A stretch of 64,000 nucleotides of DNA, taken from positions 2,542,001 to 2,606,000 of the forward strand of contig NZ_CP013692.1 of assembly GCF_001477625.1 (NCBI RefSeq). The letters are read 5' to 3'. Of the stretch, positions 29,958 to 38,545 are shown piece after piece. Below the pieces are notes generated by a model. That model was not told where the DNA came from, ran no database searches, and worked only from the letters and a program-made list of their open reading frames with translations. The position numbers and the translations under genes were made by a program. Within the stretch, counting starts at the first letter, position 1. Every line of letters begins with the position of its first letter. The DNA is from Paucibacter sp. KCTC 42545. Its GTDB lineage: Bacteria; Pseudomonadota; Gammaproteobacteria; Burkholderiales; Burkholderiaceae_C.

Positions 29958-30469
29958 GCTTGCACCACCTCGATCACCGGCGCGCCGGTCAGCGCCTCCA
30001 ACTGAGCCGGGCTGAGCTGAAACACACCGTTGGGATGGCCGGAGGCCGCCCAAATCGTGTCAAAGCGGAACAACTCACGGTCAACAAACAGCAGCGGCTT
30101 GGCTAGGCCGGCCTCCGGCGCAAAGCCCAGAGGCGAGACCCCGCCAATCGAAAAGCCGGTGTTGGCTTTCACAAAATCGGCATCGGCGCGGCCCAGCGGC
30201 CCGGTGTGGGCGGCGAGCTTGTGCTCATCCACCCGCTTATCGCCCGAGGCGATCACCAGCACCGCAGCCGCATCGGACTTGCGCCGAAACACCACCGATT
30301 TGGCGATCTGGCCCAGGCTCACGCCCAAGGCCTCGGCGGCCTCTTGCGCGCTGCGGGCGGAAACCTCCAGCCACAGAGGAAGATGGGGGTGTTGGCAGGC
30401 TTGCAAAGCAGCCTGCACGCGCAAGAAGCCCTCTGGGCGAGCACTGGTGGATTGGGTGTCAGAAATCAT
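29954..30469 (-). CDS. ybaK: YbaK/EbsC-type aminoacyl-tRNA deacylase
   Basis: The 171-residue protein is a single editing domain. It shows GQIAKSVVFRRKSDAAAVLVIASGDKRVD, with the conserved lysine near residue 57, and GFSIGGVSPLGF near 105-116, both hallmarks of the YbaK/ProX family that clears mischarged Cys-, Ala- or similar tRNA. Which mischarged tRNA is used cannot be read from sequence. It is first in a three-gene minus-strand operon with the DUF1289 and HCCA isomerase genes. Confidence 0.87.
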   Translation of the reverse strand: MISDTQSTSARPEGFLRVQAALQACQHPHLPLWLEVSARSAQEAAEALGVSLGQIAKSVVFRRKSDAAAVLVIASGDKRVDEHKLAAHTGPLGRADADFVKANTGFSIGGVSPLGFAPEAGLAKPLLFVDRELFRFDTIWAASGHPNGVFQLSPAQLEALTGAPVIEVVQA

Positions 30470-30533
30470 GCCCGCATTGTCTCAGAGCGCATAATGCCGC
30501 CCCTCCCCCCGCCGAATTGAAGCTGAGTCCGCC

Positions 30534-31421
30534 ATGAGCAACATCACCGTCCTCGAAGAACTGCGCATCTACATCGACCCGCTGACGCCCGATGAACACC
30601 AAGCCCTGGAGCGCAGCATCCTGGCAGAAGGCTGCCGCGACGCACTGGTGCTGTGGGGCGATGTGCTGGTGGACGGCCACAACCGCTACGGCATCTGCCA
30701 AAAGCACGGCATCCCCTTCCAGACGGTGCAGAACACCCGCTTCAAGTCCATGGACGATGTTCACCTGTGGATGATTGACCAGCATCTGGGCCGCCGCAGC
30801 GTGTCGGACTTCCAGCGCGGCGTGCTCGCCCTGCGCAAGAAGGAAATCGTCGCCGCGCGGGTTATTCCCAGCGCCGACACGCCCAACCCCTTCGAAGGCA
30901 ACGATGAGTTCGCCTCGGCCGCCGGCGCCGAGCTGCCGCCGCCTGAAAAGCTCAATACCCGCGAAGCCATCGCCAAGGCGGCCCGCATCAGCGCCAACAC
31001 CGTGGTGCAGATCGAGAAGATTCAGAAGAGTGCCGCGCCTGAGTTGGTGGAGGCCATCAAGGCCGGCACCATCTCCATCAACGCCGGCGCCACCGTGGCC
31101 AGCTTGCCGCAGGAAGAGCAAGTCGCCGCCGTGGCCGGTGGCAAGAAAGAGCTGCAACAAGCTGCCAAGCGCGTGCGTGAAGGCAAGACCGGCCGCCGCT
31201 CTGAACCCACGGCGGAAGGCGAAGCCGGCGCCGAAGCGCATGCAGCAGCGGAGTTGACCGCCGAAGAGCGTGATCAGCGCAACCGCGAAGCCCAAGTGGC
31301 CCTGCTGCAAAGCACGGTGGCCGAACTGACGGCCGAGAACAAAGCCTTGAAGGATCAGGTGGCACGCTTGCAGGATGAGCTGGAGCAAGCGAAGCAGCAA
31401 GCGGGTGGCGCAGCGGCCTGA
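30534..31421 (+). CDS. Orphan ParB-like (ParB/Spo0J N-terminal) DNA-associated protein
   Basis: The 295-residue protein has a ParB-like N-terminal half: a segment around EHQALERSILAEGCRDALVLWGDVLVDGHNRY (residues about 21-52), the partition nuclease fold core, then DFQRGVLALRKKEIVA. A helix-turn-helix region follows (REAIAKAARISANTVVQIEKIQ). The C-terminal third is charged and Ala-rich and ends in a coiled coil (LTAENKALKDQVARLQDELEQAKQQ). There is no parA and no plasmid backbone next to it. It resembles chromosomal proteins annotated as plasmid partition-related in Burkholderiales. Confidence 0.75.
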   Translation: MSNITVLEELRIYIDPLTPDEHQALERSILAEGCRDALVLWGDVLVDGHNRYGICQKHGIPFQTVQNTRFKSMDDVHLWMIDQHLGRRSVSDFQRGVLALRKKEIVAARVIPSADTPNPFEGNDEFASAAGAELPPPEKLNTREAIAKAARISANTVVQIEKIQKSAAPELVEAIKAGTISINAGATVASLPQEEQVAAVAGGKKELQQAAKRVREGKTGRRSEPTAEGEAGAEAHAAAELTAEERDQRNREAQVALLQSTVAELTAENKALKDQVARLQDELEQAKQQAGGAAA

Positions 31422-31502
31422 GGAAGGGCGAAAGCCCTGATTGCAGGGCCAACGCTGGTGCCGACTCAGGCGCCAGAGTCAACTCCGCCTAGGCCGCCAC
31501 GC

Positions 31503-32294
31503 TCAGCGCAGCCGCAACTGCCAAAGCGGCCCGCCATCGTCGATCCGCACATGCTGGGCATCGCCAAAGCCGCTGGCCGCCAAGGCGGCAGCGGCAGCCT
31601 GACCGGCCTCACCCACCTGCCCCACGGACGCCTGAGCCGCCTCGCTGAGGAAGGACAGGTAAAGAGTCTGGCGCGGCAAGAGCGCGGCCAGATGGCTGCG
31701 CCAGGCGTCACCAAAGCGAGCCTGCGCCTGGCTGGGTTGGCCAGCGTAGAAATGCGCGCCCAGGCCACGCCAGAAGGGTGAGTTCGAGTCCGCCTCAGCA
31801 CCTTCGCCTGGATGATCGCGCAGCCCTGCCAATTCGACGATCAAGGTTTCGCCGTAAGTGCCTGGTGCCGCAGCCATGCGCGCCAAGGCTGCTTGCACCA
31901 GCGCACGCAGATAAGCCACCTGCAGCTCGGCGGGCAAGCCTGGCACGCAAGCCAGATCGGCCAGCTCGCTCTCACCCGTGTGGTCATTGCCCAGCAACAG
32001 GGTCCGCTGGGTACGGAACAGCCCCAGCTCCGCAGCCGCATGCACCACACGGCCGACGTGATAGCTATAGCGCGGCAAGCGCAGGCCTAATTGCGGCACC
32101 AAGCGCAGGCAAGCCAGCGGGCTGTCGCTGTGCGCATCGGCTAAGACCAGCCACTCCGCCTGATCCGACTCGGGCGTTTCGGCCAAGCTGAGGCCAAAGC
32201 CGGTCTGGTTGACCCAGTGCATCAGCTGCGCCTCATCGCCCGCTTGCTTGGCGCGCAGGCGTTGGCCGGGCAAGCCCATCAATGCTTCACTCAT
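31503..32294 (-). CDS. Short, diverged arginine N-succinyltransferase family protein (second subunit)
   Basis: The 263-residue protein is homologous to the AstA-like protein encoded just upstream. It keeps YSYHVGRVVHAAAELGLFRTQ (matching YSYRNEFVVHASAQLGVSRR there), SPFWRGLGAHFYA and the C-terminal IDDGGPLW. The N-terminal GNAT-like part is reduced, making it about 80-100 residues shorter than normal. In Pseudomonas the enzyme is a heteromer of homologous AruF and AruG subunits, so this is probably the partner subunit. Its start overlaps the astA stop (ATGA). It is the last gene of the presumed cphE-cphZ-yfcC-argR-astA operon. Confidence 0.8.
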   Translation of the reverse strand: MSEALMGLPGQRLRAKQAGDEAQLMHWVNQTGFGLSLAETPESDQAEWLVLADAHSDSPLACLRLVPQLGLRLPRYSYHVGRVVHAAAELGLFRTQRTLLLGNDHTGESELADLACVPGLPAELQVAYLRALVQAALARMAAAPGTYGETLIVELAGLRDHPGEGAEADSNSPFWRGLGAHFYAGQPSQAQARFGDAWRSHLAALLPRQTLYLSFLSEAAQASVGQVGEAGQAAAAALAASGFGDAQHVRIDDGGPLWQLRLR

Positions 32295-33373
32295 ACGCGC
32301 TCCAATTCAAGAGCCGAAGGCTGCAGCGGGCTCACCAGCAATCTGGCACCGGCATCCTCACTTAAGCCCAAACGCCCAAGCAACTCATGACCGGGCGGCA
32401 GCCCATGCGCCGTCTGCGCAATCTCAGCCAACACCGCCCGGAAGCTGGCGCGCTCGCCCGTCACCACCAAATGCCAGTCCGGCAAACCAGGCGCGACGCC
32501 GTCGGCTTGCAGGCTGAGCTGGCGAGCGTGCTTGACGGTGCGCAGCAGGCCCAGGCTGGCCTCCACGGTGGGGCCGCCATCGAAGATGTCGATGTAGGTG
32601 TCGGCATCAAAGCCTTCGTCTTGCAGAATCGAGAACGGCAGCTCGCCGACCGGATGCAGCTGGCCAATCGCCCATTGCGCGGCCTCGGGCAGCAGGGGCA
32701 CATAAATCGGCGAATGCGGCATCAGGTCGGCAATGAAAGCCTTGCTGCGCCCGCCGGTCACGGCCTCGGCCTGTGGATAGTCCATCGCAAAAAAGCGCCG
32801 GCCCACCGCATCCCAGAAGGGACTCTGGCCTGCCGCGTCGGCTAGACCTGGGCTCTCCGCCGCAATGCGGTCATTGAAACGCTCAGCGAAAAGCAAGATG
32901 AACAGCAGCCGCGCCCGCGACAACAACTGTGGCGCCAAGCCGCTGCTGTAGTCGGGTGCGATGTAGAAAGAAGTCAGCAGGGTGTAGCCGGTCAGGTCAT
33001 GGCACAGATGCAAGGTGTGCAGGCGCCGGCTGACGCCTAACTGTGCACTCGCATGCACCACAAACTCATTGCGGTAGCTGTAAAAGCGGTCATGAAAGCC
33101 CGCGCTGGCGGCGATGCCGCTGGTGCCCACCACCTCGCCACAGGCGCGATCCTCCAGCACGAAGAGATAAGTCTCCTCGCCACTGGCGTCGTCCATGCTG
33201 GCGAAGGCCTCCAAGGAGCGTTCGATGCGCAGGCGCAGCTTGGCGCTGTCATTGGGCAGCGAACTGATGCCATGCTCGCTGGCCGCGGCGATGCGCTCCA
33301 GCGCCGGCAAGTCGGCCAGCGCCACCGGCCTGAGCATCAGGCTGCGCGGATCCGTGGCGGCATTACTCATCAT
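32291..33373 (-). CDS. astA: Arginine N-succinyltransferase (AST pathway, first step)
   Basis: The 360-residue enzyme transfers succinyl from succinyl-CoA to the alpha-amino group of arginine, opening the arginine succinyltransferase pathway. Visible family landmarks are MLRPVALADLPALERIAAAS at the start, VVGTSGIAASAG, FYSYRNEFVVHASAQLGVSRR, SPFWDAVGRRFFAMDYPQAE and DIFDGGPTVEA. Length is close to that of AstA and AruF/AruG. The ATG overlaps the stop of the upstream argR-like gene. Its place in this locus suggests that arginine released from cyanophycin dipeptides is catabolised. Other ast genes (astB-E) are not in the window. Confidence 0.92.
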   Translation of the reverse strand: MMSNAATDPRSLMLRPVALADLPALERIAAASEHGISSLPNDSAKLRLRIERSLEAFASMDDASGEETYLFVLEDRACGEVVGTSGIAASAGFHDRFYSYRNEFVVHASAQLGVSRRLHTLHLCHDLTGYTLLTSFYIAPDYSSGLAPQLLSRARLLFILLFAERFNDRIAAESPGLADAAGQSPFWDAVGRRFFAMDYPQAEAVTGGRSKAFIADLMPHSPIYVPLLPEAAQWAIGQLHPVGELPFSILQDEGFDADTYIDIFDGGPTVEASLGLLRTVKHARQLSLQADGVAPGLPDWHLVVTGERASFRAVLAEIAQTAHGLPPGHELLGRLGLSEDAGARLLVSPLQPSALELERV

Positions 33374-34446
33374 GCGGGGTCTCCTGAGGCAGGTCGGCGC
33401 AGCGCCGCTGCACGCTGGCTGCGCTCGTCGCGCGGCGTCTTGTCAAAATGGGTCTTGTAGGCATTGGAAAAATGCGGCCCGGAGGAAAAGCCACAGCTCA
33501 GGCCGATTTGCAGAATCGACTGGCTGCTCTGCTGCAAAAGGCGGCGCGCCCGGTTCAGGCGCAGCGCCAGATAGTAGCGGGAGGGCAAGGCGTCGAGGTG
33601 CTGCTTGAACAGCCGTTCCAACTGACGGCGCGACACCCCTACCAAACGCGCCACCTCTTCGGTGGGCAGCGGCTCGCTCAGATTGGCTTCCATCAGGCTC
33701 AGCGCCTCCGCCAGCTTGGGGCTGCCACCCCGCTGCTCCGCCACCGGGCGGCGCTGGCGCTCGCCCGGGCCGCGTGCTCGCTCCAGCCCTAAGCGCAGGG
33801 TCAGGTCTTGCGCCAGGCGTTCGCCATGCAAGCCGCCCAGCCAGGCAATCATCAAGTCCAGGCTGGCGCCGCCGCTGGCGCAGCTCAGCCGGTTGGCCTT
33901 GGCATTGATCTCCCAGACATTGCCGGTCCAGATGACGTCCGGATAGTCTTCCTGCAGCGCCTCGACCAGATCGCCGTTGACGGTGGCGCGCTCGCCACGC
34001 AGCAGCCCGGCCTCGGCCAAGACCGCCGCGCCGCCGTCCACCCCGGCCAGGGCCAGGGCTGCGGCGGCATCGCCGCGCAGCCAGTGCAGCAAGGCGGGGT
34101 CGGTGCCCTCGCCTTCTGCGCTAAGCAAAAACAGCGCATGCCAGGCCGGACCTGCGGGCCCCGCCGACTGCAACGCCTGAGCCAGAGCGGTGGTCGGCAG
34201 CATCAAGCCGCCGCAATCGACGCTGCGCCCATCCTGGCTCAACAGCTCAGCCGCATAGCGCGCCTCCTGCTGCAAGTCATTGACCTCGCGCAGCGCAGAC
34301 AAGATCCCGGCCAAGGCCAAGAGCGAGGCGCCCGGCAAGAGCAGGACGCCGCAAGGCCGGAGCGAGCCAGAGCCAGATGCATGCCCAGGCACAGCCCCCC
34401 CAGCCGCAAGGCTGGCGGTCTCGGCTGAGCTGGCGTGAGTGGGCAT
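33370..34446 (-). CDS. argR: GlxA-family AraC-type regulator, ArgR-like
   Basis: The 358-residue regulator has an N-terminal DJ-1/PfpI-like (GlxA) domain with CGVLLLPGASLLALAGILSALREVN, and a C-terminal AraC HTH domain with VSRRQLERLFKQHLDALPSRYYLALRLNRARRLL. This is the architecture of Pseudomonas ArgR, which controls arginine uptake and the AST pathway, and is encoded in the aot operon. The location between a transporter and two AstA genes supports the same role. The ATG at 34446 was used; a GTG at 34455 is also possible. Which genes it controls here is inferred. Confidence 0.8.
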   Translation of the reverse strand: MPTHASSAETASLAAGGAVPGHASGSGSLRPCGVLLLPGASLLALAGILSALREVNDLQQEARYAAELLSQDGRSVDCGGLMLPTTALAQALQSAGPAGPAWHALFLLSAEGEGTDPALLHWLRGDAAAALALAGVDGGAAVLAEAGLLRGERATVNGDLVEALQEDYPDVIWTGNVWEINAKANRLSCASGGASLDLMIAWLGGLHGERLAQDLTLRLGLERARGPGERQRRPVAEQRGGSPKLAEALSLMEANLSEPLPTEEVARLVGVSRRQLERLFKQHLDALPSRYYLALRLNRARRLLQQSSQSILQIGLSCGFSSGPHFSNAYKTHFDKTPRDERSQRAAALRRPASGDPA

Positions 34447-34492
34447 CGGAGTCACGGCCGCACTGTAAAGCAGGCAGCAGCAGGCGCGGCAC

Positions 34493-35881
34493 TCATTGCC
34501 AGTTGATCAAGGTAGGCACCGCCAGCAAGACTATGGCCATCACCAGATACATCAGTTGCAGCGGGATCATCCAACGCGCCCAGCGGGTCCAAGGGATGCC
34601 AGCAAGAGCCAGCACACCGACGGTGATGCCCGAGGTGGGGATCATGGGCGTCGTCAACTCACCGAACTGAAAGGCCAGAATGGCGGTCTGCCGGCTCACG
34701 CCCACCAGATCAGCCAGCGGCGCCATGATGGGCATGGTCAGCGCGGCTTGACCCGTGCCGGAGTGGATAAAGAAGTTGATGACCGACTGGATCAAAAACA
34801 TCTTCTGCGCCGAGAAAATCGGGCTGCTCGATTCGATGAAGGGCACCAAGGCGTGCAACAAGGTGTCGATGATGTGGCCATCGCGCATCAGCACGACAGT
34901 GGCCTTGGCCAGCGCGATCACCAGCGCGGTGCTCACCAGGTCTTTGGCGCCGGCCAAAAAGCTGGCGATGAACTGATCGGCATTGAGCCGCCCGACCGCG
35001 CCCACCAGCAGCGCCATCACCAGGAACAGCGCGGCGATCTCTTCGATGTACCAGCCGAAGCGGATCACGCCGAAGATCATGACGCCCAGGGTCGAAGCAA
35101 ATAGGGCCAAGACCAGCTTGTGGCGCGGGCGCATGCCGGCAAAGGCCTCGAACTCGGCCAGGTTCAGGTGTTTGCGCTTTTCCTGGTCCATCTCGAAGCA
35201 GGGGCTCAACTCGGGGTTGCGCTTGATGCGCGCGGTGTACCACATCAAAAAGGCGATGGTCAGCGCGGTGGCAATCGCCCAGCAGATCAGCCGATAGCCC
35301 AGGCCCGAGAACATCGGCACCCCGGCAATGCCTTGCGCCACGCCCACATTGAAGGGATTCAGAAATGCTGTGGCGAAGCCCACCTGAGAACCGACAAAAG
35401 GGATGGAGACGCCAACAATGCTGTCGTACTTCAGCGCCAGCGCCAGCGGAATGAAGATCAGCACAAAAGGGATTGCCTCCTCGGCCATGCCGAAAGTGGC
35501 GCCGCCCAGGGAAAACAAGCTCACAAAGACCGGGATGATGGCCACCCGAACCCAGGCCGAGCGCGTGTGCGCCTTGGCCACCGACTTGATGGCGGAGTCA
35601 ATCGCCTCGGTGCTTTGCAGCACCGAGAACGCGCCGCCCACAATCAAGACAAAGCCGATGATCAAGGAGGCTTCGACGAAGCCCTTGATAGGCGCCGTCA
35701 TCAGCGCCGCGAAGCCCTGCGGATTGCTGGCAACGGTGTGGAAGGAGTCGGCAATGATGACCTTCTTGCCGGCTACCATTTCGGTCTCGTACTTGCCGCC
35801 GGGCACCAGCCAGGTGGCCAGGGCGATCAGCGCCAAGAGGCCGAACAGCAGCACAAAGGTATTGGGGAACTTGAGTTTCAT
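34493..35881 (-). CDS. yfcC: YfcC-family (ArcD/DcuC-like) inner-membrane transporter
   Basis: The 462-residue protein has about 12-13 membrane helices and starts MKLKFPNTFVLLFGLLALIALATWLVPGGKYE. It includes GATFGMAEEAIPFVLIFIPLALALKYDS and QSVINFFIHSGTGQAALTMPIM, signatures of the YfcC/C4-dicarboxylate and basic amino acid antiporter group. Relatives move arginine/ornithine or similar compounds. In this operon it probably takes arginine or beta-Asp-Arg across the inner membrane, in the place of the Aot ABC transporter of pseudomonads. That substrate is inference. Gaps to neighbours are 46 bp upstream and 46 bp downstream. Confidence 0.87.
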   Translation of the reverse strand: MKLKFPNTFVLLFGLLALIALATWLVPGGKYETEMVAGKKVIIADSFHTVASNPQGFAALMTAPIKGFVEASLIIGFVLIVGGAFSVLQSTEAIDSAIKSVAKAHTRSAWVRVAIIPVFVSLFSLGGATFGMAEEAIPFVLIFIPLALALKYDSIVGVSIPFVGSQVGFATAFLNPFNVGVAQGIAGVPMFSGLGYRLICWAIATALTIAFLMWYTARIKRNPELSPCFEMDQEKRKHLNLAEFEAFAGMRPRHKLVLALFASTLGVMIFGVIRFGWYIEEIAALFLVMALLVGAVGRLNADQFIASFLAGAKDLVSTALVIALAKATVVLMRDGHIIDTLLHALVPFIESSSPIFSAQKMFLIQSVINFFIHSGTGQAALTMPIMAPLADLVGVSRQTAILAFQFGELTTPMIPTSGITVGVLALAGIPWTRWARWMIPLQLMYLVMAIVLLAVPTLINWQ

Positions 35882-35927
35882 AGCTCGTTTCGCTGAATTT
35901 CAATGGGGCTGAACGCACGCGCCGTGA

Positions 35928-37064
35928 CTAGAGCGACAGCAAGTTGCCGCTGCGAAAAGCCGTGCTGCCGGCCACCTTGCAGACCCGCATGCCGGCGCTG
36001 GCATAACGCCGGGCCACCCTGGCAAACAGCAGGCCGGCCACGCTGGCCCGCAGGGGCGTGCGCTGATCCGTCAGCGGATCAATCACCTCGGCCACCACCT
36101 CGCCGGCCGCCACCACTTCGCCGGGCGCCTTGCAAAAAACCAGGATGCCGTTGTGCGGCGCAGTGATGGGCTCTACGCCCTCCAGCGGCGTGGCCTGACA
36201 CAGTGGCGCGGGCCAAGTCATCGACGGGGCGGCGGCATCGGAAGGGGGATCGATATGCCCGCTGTGCTGCAAGAACTGCAGCAACGCTTGCGCATCCTGC
36301 GCTGCCAGGCCGTGATCCACCTCGACCTCCCCGCGCAATTCCACCGTGGCGGCGAAGCAGGCCAGAGGCACCGGCCGCGTGGGGCCAAAGTGTTCAGCCA
36401 GCTCCCACCAGATGCGCGACACCGTTTCGTCGAAAGGGTCATCCCCCGACACCCGCGCCACCAGCAAGGCCTGCGCCTGCAAGGCCTGCGCGAGCGGCTT
36501 GGCCTGCTCACTCAGCGGCTCACCCGCATAGAGGTGCAAGACGGCCTGGTTGTCGCAATGCAGGTCCAGCACGATGTCGGCGTCCATGGCCAGGGTCTGC
36601 AGCAGCTGCTTCAGGCCATCGGTGGCACTGGCGGGAGCAACAGCGCCCAGCAATTGAAGGCTGGCGTGGCGAATCAAGCGGGTGTTCTCGACCGGGTCCG
36701 CACCCAGCAGCGGTTCCAGCACAGGAATCAGCGCTGCGGTGAGGTGGCGATACTGGCGATTGAAGTTGATGCCGGTGCTCATATCGAAACGCCCGCACAA
36801 ACTTCCCTGCATTTCCTGCGCCAAGCCAATCGGATTGGCCATGGGCACCAGCACGACTTCACCGGCGATGCGGCCGGCTTGCTCCAGCGCTAGCAGTTGC
36901 TCGCGCAGGTGCTGGGCCACCAACATGGCCGGCACTTCGTCGGCATGCAAGCTGGCTTGGATATAAGTCTTGCGGCCGCTTTCGGCGCGGCCAAAGTGCA
37001 GGCTGCGCAGTTGGCGCGTAGTTCCCGCGCTGGCGGGGGGCAAAGCATGCAGCAGTGTTCGCAT
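35928..37064 (-). CDS. cphZ: CphZ/AotO-like cyanophycin dipeptide (beta-Asp-Arg) hydrolase, AstE/aspartoacylase superfamily
   Basis: The 378-residue protein has the zinc-hydrolase core of the succinylglutamate desuccinylase/aspartoacylase family: SLHADE (His40 and Glu43 as ligands), DLHCD (His169 as third ligand), INFNRQ as substrate-binding Asn-Arg element, and ATVELRGE (probable catalytic Glu242). A C-terminal beta domain follows. AotO of Pseudomonas, in the aot operon with argR, belongs to this family and was shown to be a cyanophycin dipeptide hydrolase (CphZ). Here it stands between a cyanophycinase gene and an argR-like gene, so CphZ is the best call over AstE. ATG 37064 was preferred over a TTG at 37115. 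Confidence 0.8.
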   Translation of the reverse strand: MRTLLHALPPASAGTTRQLRSLHFGRAESGRKTYIQASLHADEVPAMLVAQHLREQLLALEQAGRIAGEVVLVPMANPIGLAQEMQGSLCGRFDMSTGINFNRQYRHLTAALIPVLEPLLGADPVENTRLIRHASLQLLGAVAPASATDGLKQLLQTLAMDADIVLDLHCDNQAVLHLYAGEPLSEQAKPLAQALQAQALLVARVSGDDPFDETVSRIWWELAEHFGPTRPVPLACFAATVELRGEVEVDHGLAAQDAQALLQFLQHSGHIDPPSDAAAPSMTWPAPLCQATPLEGVEPITAPHNGILVFCKAPGEVVAAGEVVAEVIDPLTDQRTPLRASVAGLLFARVARRYASAGMRVCKVAGSTAFRSGNLLSL

Positions 37065-37198
37065 GATGGGGGAGAGTCCAGTCTTGAATAACGCCTTTGG
37101 CAGGCAGGCGGACAAGCGCAGGCGCGCCGCGCTGCCAGGGGCGTTCAGTGGCGGAAGGTAGTCAGGGAGTCAGGCAAGCAAGCTGCCCACGCTCGGTG

Positions 37199-38545
37199 CT
37201 AACGCGGCAAGCCGGCGGCACCCAGGGGTTTGTAAAACGGCCGGCTGATCACGACCGGCTGCACATCCAGTCGCAGGCGCAGCACGGTGTAGTCCTCGCC
37301 GCCCATCGCGGCGCTGAACCAACCCCGGCTGCCCTCGCCTTTGTAGAGCCGGAACTCGAAGCCCAGATCGGGCTGCGGCTCGGTGCTGGTGCTGCGCCCA
37401 TCGAATGCCACGCCCAGCACTTCAGGGAAAGGGCTGTCCAGCAACTGCCCCATGGCATTGACGATGGTGCTGTCGCCCAGGATGTCGAGGTAGAAGGCTT
37501 GCTTGTTGAAAAAAGGTTTGAAGTCTTTGGCGGCTGGGTCAATGGCGTGGCCGGCCAGCTTCTTGGCCGAAGGTGTGGTCTGGCCGGTTTTGACGTTATG
37601 TCGGTCGCCACGATCCAAATAGCTGAGCTGGGCATTGCGGATATTGAAGGCGGCCAGCGTCTTGTCCTGGCTGGCCTGGCTGAGGTCAACCAGCAGCACC
37701 CCCTTGCCGCCCAGCACTTCCAAGTCATCACCGCGCAGCAGTGCGGCGCTGTTTTCTTCCACGCCCAGGCCGAGCTGATAGCCCTCGGCCTGCATCAGGG
37801 GCAGCAAGCGGCCAATACGGCCACGCTTGAGGAAGTGCTGATCGATGAAGAGCTTGGGGCCGACAAAGCCCAGGCCGCGATCGATCTCCTTGCCACGACG
37901 CATCTGGCCTTTGAGCACCTGCAACGCGTCCTGGGCATCGCGAAACATCGTCGTGCTCATGATGGCAGCACCCGCGCTGGTGCCGGCGATCAAACCACCG
38001 CGCTGATACACCGACCAGATCGTCTGCAGCATGGGCGTCACTTGGCCGCCGGGCTGAAAGGTATCGACGATCAACTCTTGCGCACCACCTGAGAAGAACA
38101 CACCCTGCGCCGCGCCCACTTTGGCGATCAAGGCCGGGTCATTGAGCCGCGCTTGCAGGTCAGTGCCGGCCAGGCGGGGCGCCACCGGGATGTGTTCGGC
38201 ACGCGCGCCCTGGGCGTTCAAGGCCTCAATGATCTGGCCGGCGCTGCGCTCGGGGTTGGCGGCAGCGGTGGCAAAGACCGCGATGCGTGCGCCCGGGCCA
38301 CCGGCCTCGTCGACGATGCGCTTCCAGACCTCGGCGTTATCAAATTTGAGTGCGCCGCCAATGATGACCAGGGCTCCGGTGCCCGCTGGCCTTTCAGGAC
38401 TTGGTGTTGCTGCAGCAGCAGCTGCAGGCGCGGCAGCAAGAGAAGGCAGCGCCAGCATGGTGGAAGCAAGCAGGGCAAGCGCCAACGCAGCGCGCCGCCC
38501 AGGGCGTTTTGGCAGGAAGTTTTTTGAGCGAACAAGGTCTGGCAT
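37199..38545 (-). CDS. cphE: Secreted cyanophycinase 1 (CphE type, peptidase family S51)
   Basis: The 448-residue preprotein has a signal peptide (LALALLASTMLALPSLAAA, about residues 19-40) and an Ala-rich spacer. The S51 domain follows with VIIGGALKF, FFSGGAQ (151-156), the nucleophile Ser190 in AGTSAGAAIMS, and DQHF with His237. Cyanophycinases cleave multi-L-arginyl-poly-L-aspartate to beta-Asp-Arg dipeptides. Intracellular CphB is about 270-300 residues; this length and the signal peptide match extracellular CphE enzymes. It heads the minus-strand operon with cphZ 134 bp downstream and is divergent from TonB receptor 1. Confidence 0.88.
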   Translation of the reverse strand: MPDLVRSKNFLPKRPGRRAALALALLASTMLALPSLAAAPAAAAAATPSPERPAGTGALVIIGGALKFDNAEVWKRIVDEAGGPGARIAVFATAAANPERSAGQIIEALNAQGARAEHIPVAPRLAGTDLQARLNDPALIAKVGAAQGVFFSGGAQELIVDTFQPGGQVTPMLQTIWSVYQRGGLIAGTSAGAAIMSTTMFRDAQDALQVLKGQMRRGKEIDRGLGFVGPKLFIDQHFLKRGRIGRLLPLMQAEGYQLGLGVEENSAALLRGDDLEVLGGKGVLLVDLSQASQDKTLAAFNIRNAQLSYLDRGDRHNVKTGQTTPSAKKLAGHAIDPAAKDFKPFFNKQAFYLDILGDSTIVNAMGQLLDSPFPEVLGVAFDGRSTSTEPQPDLGFEFRLYKGEGSRGWFSAAMGGEDYTVLRLRLDVQPVVISRPFYKPLGAAGLPR

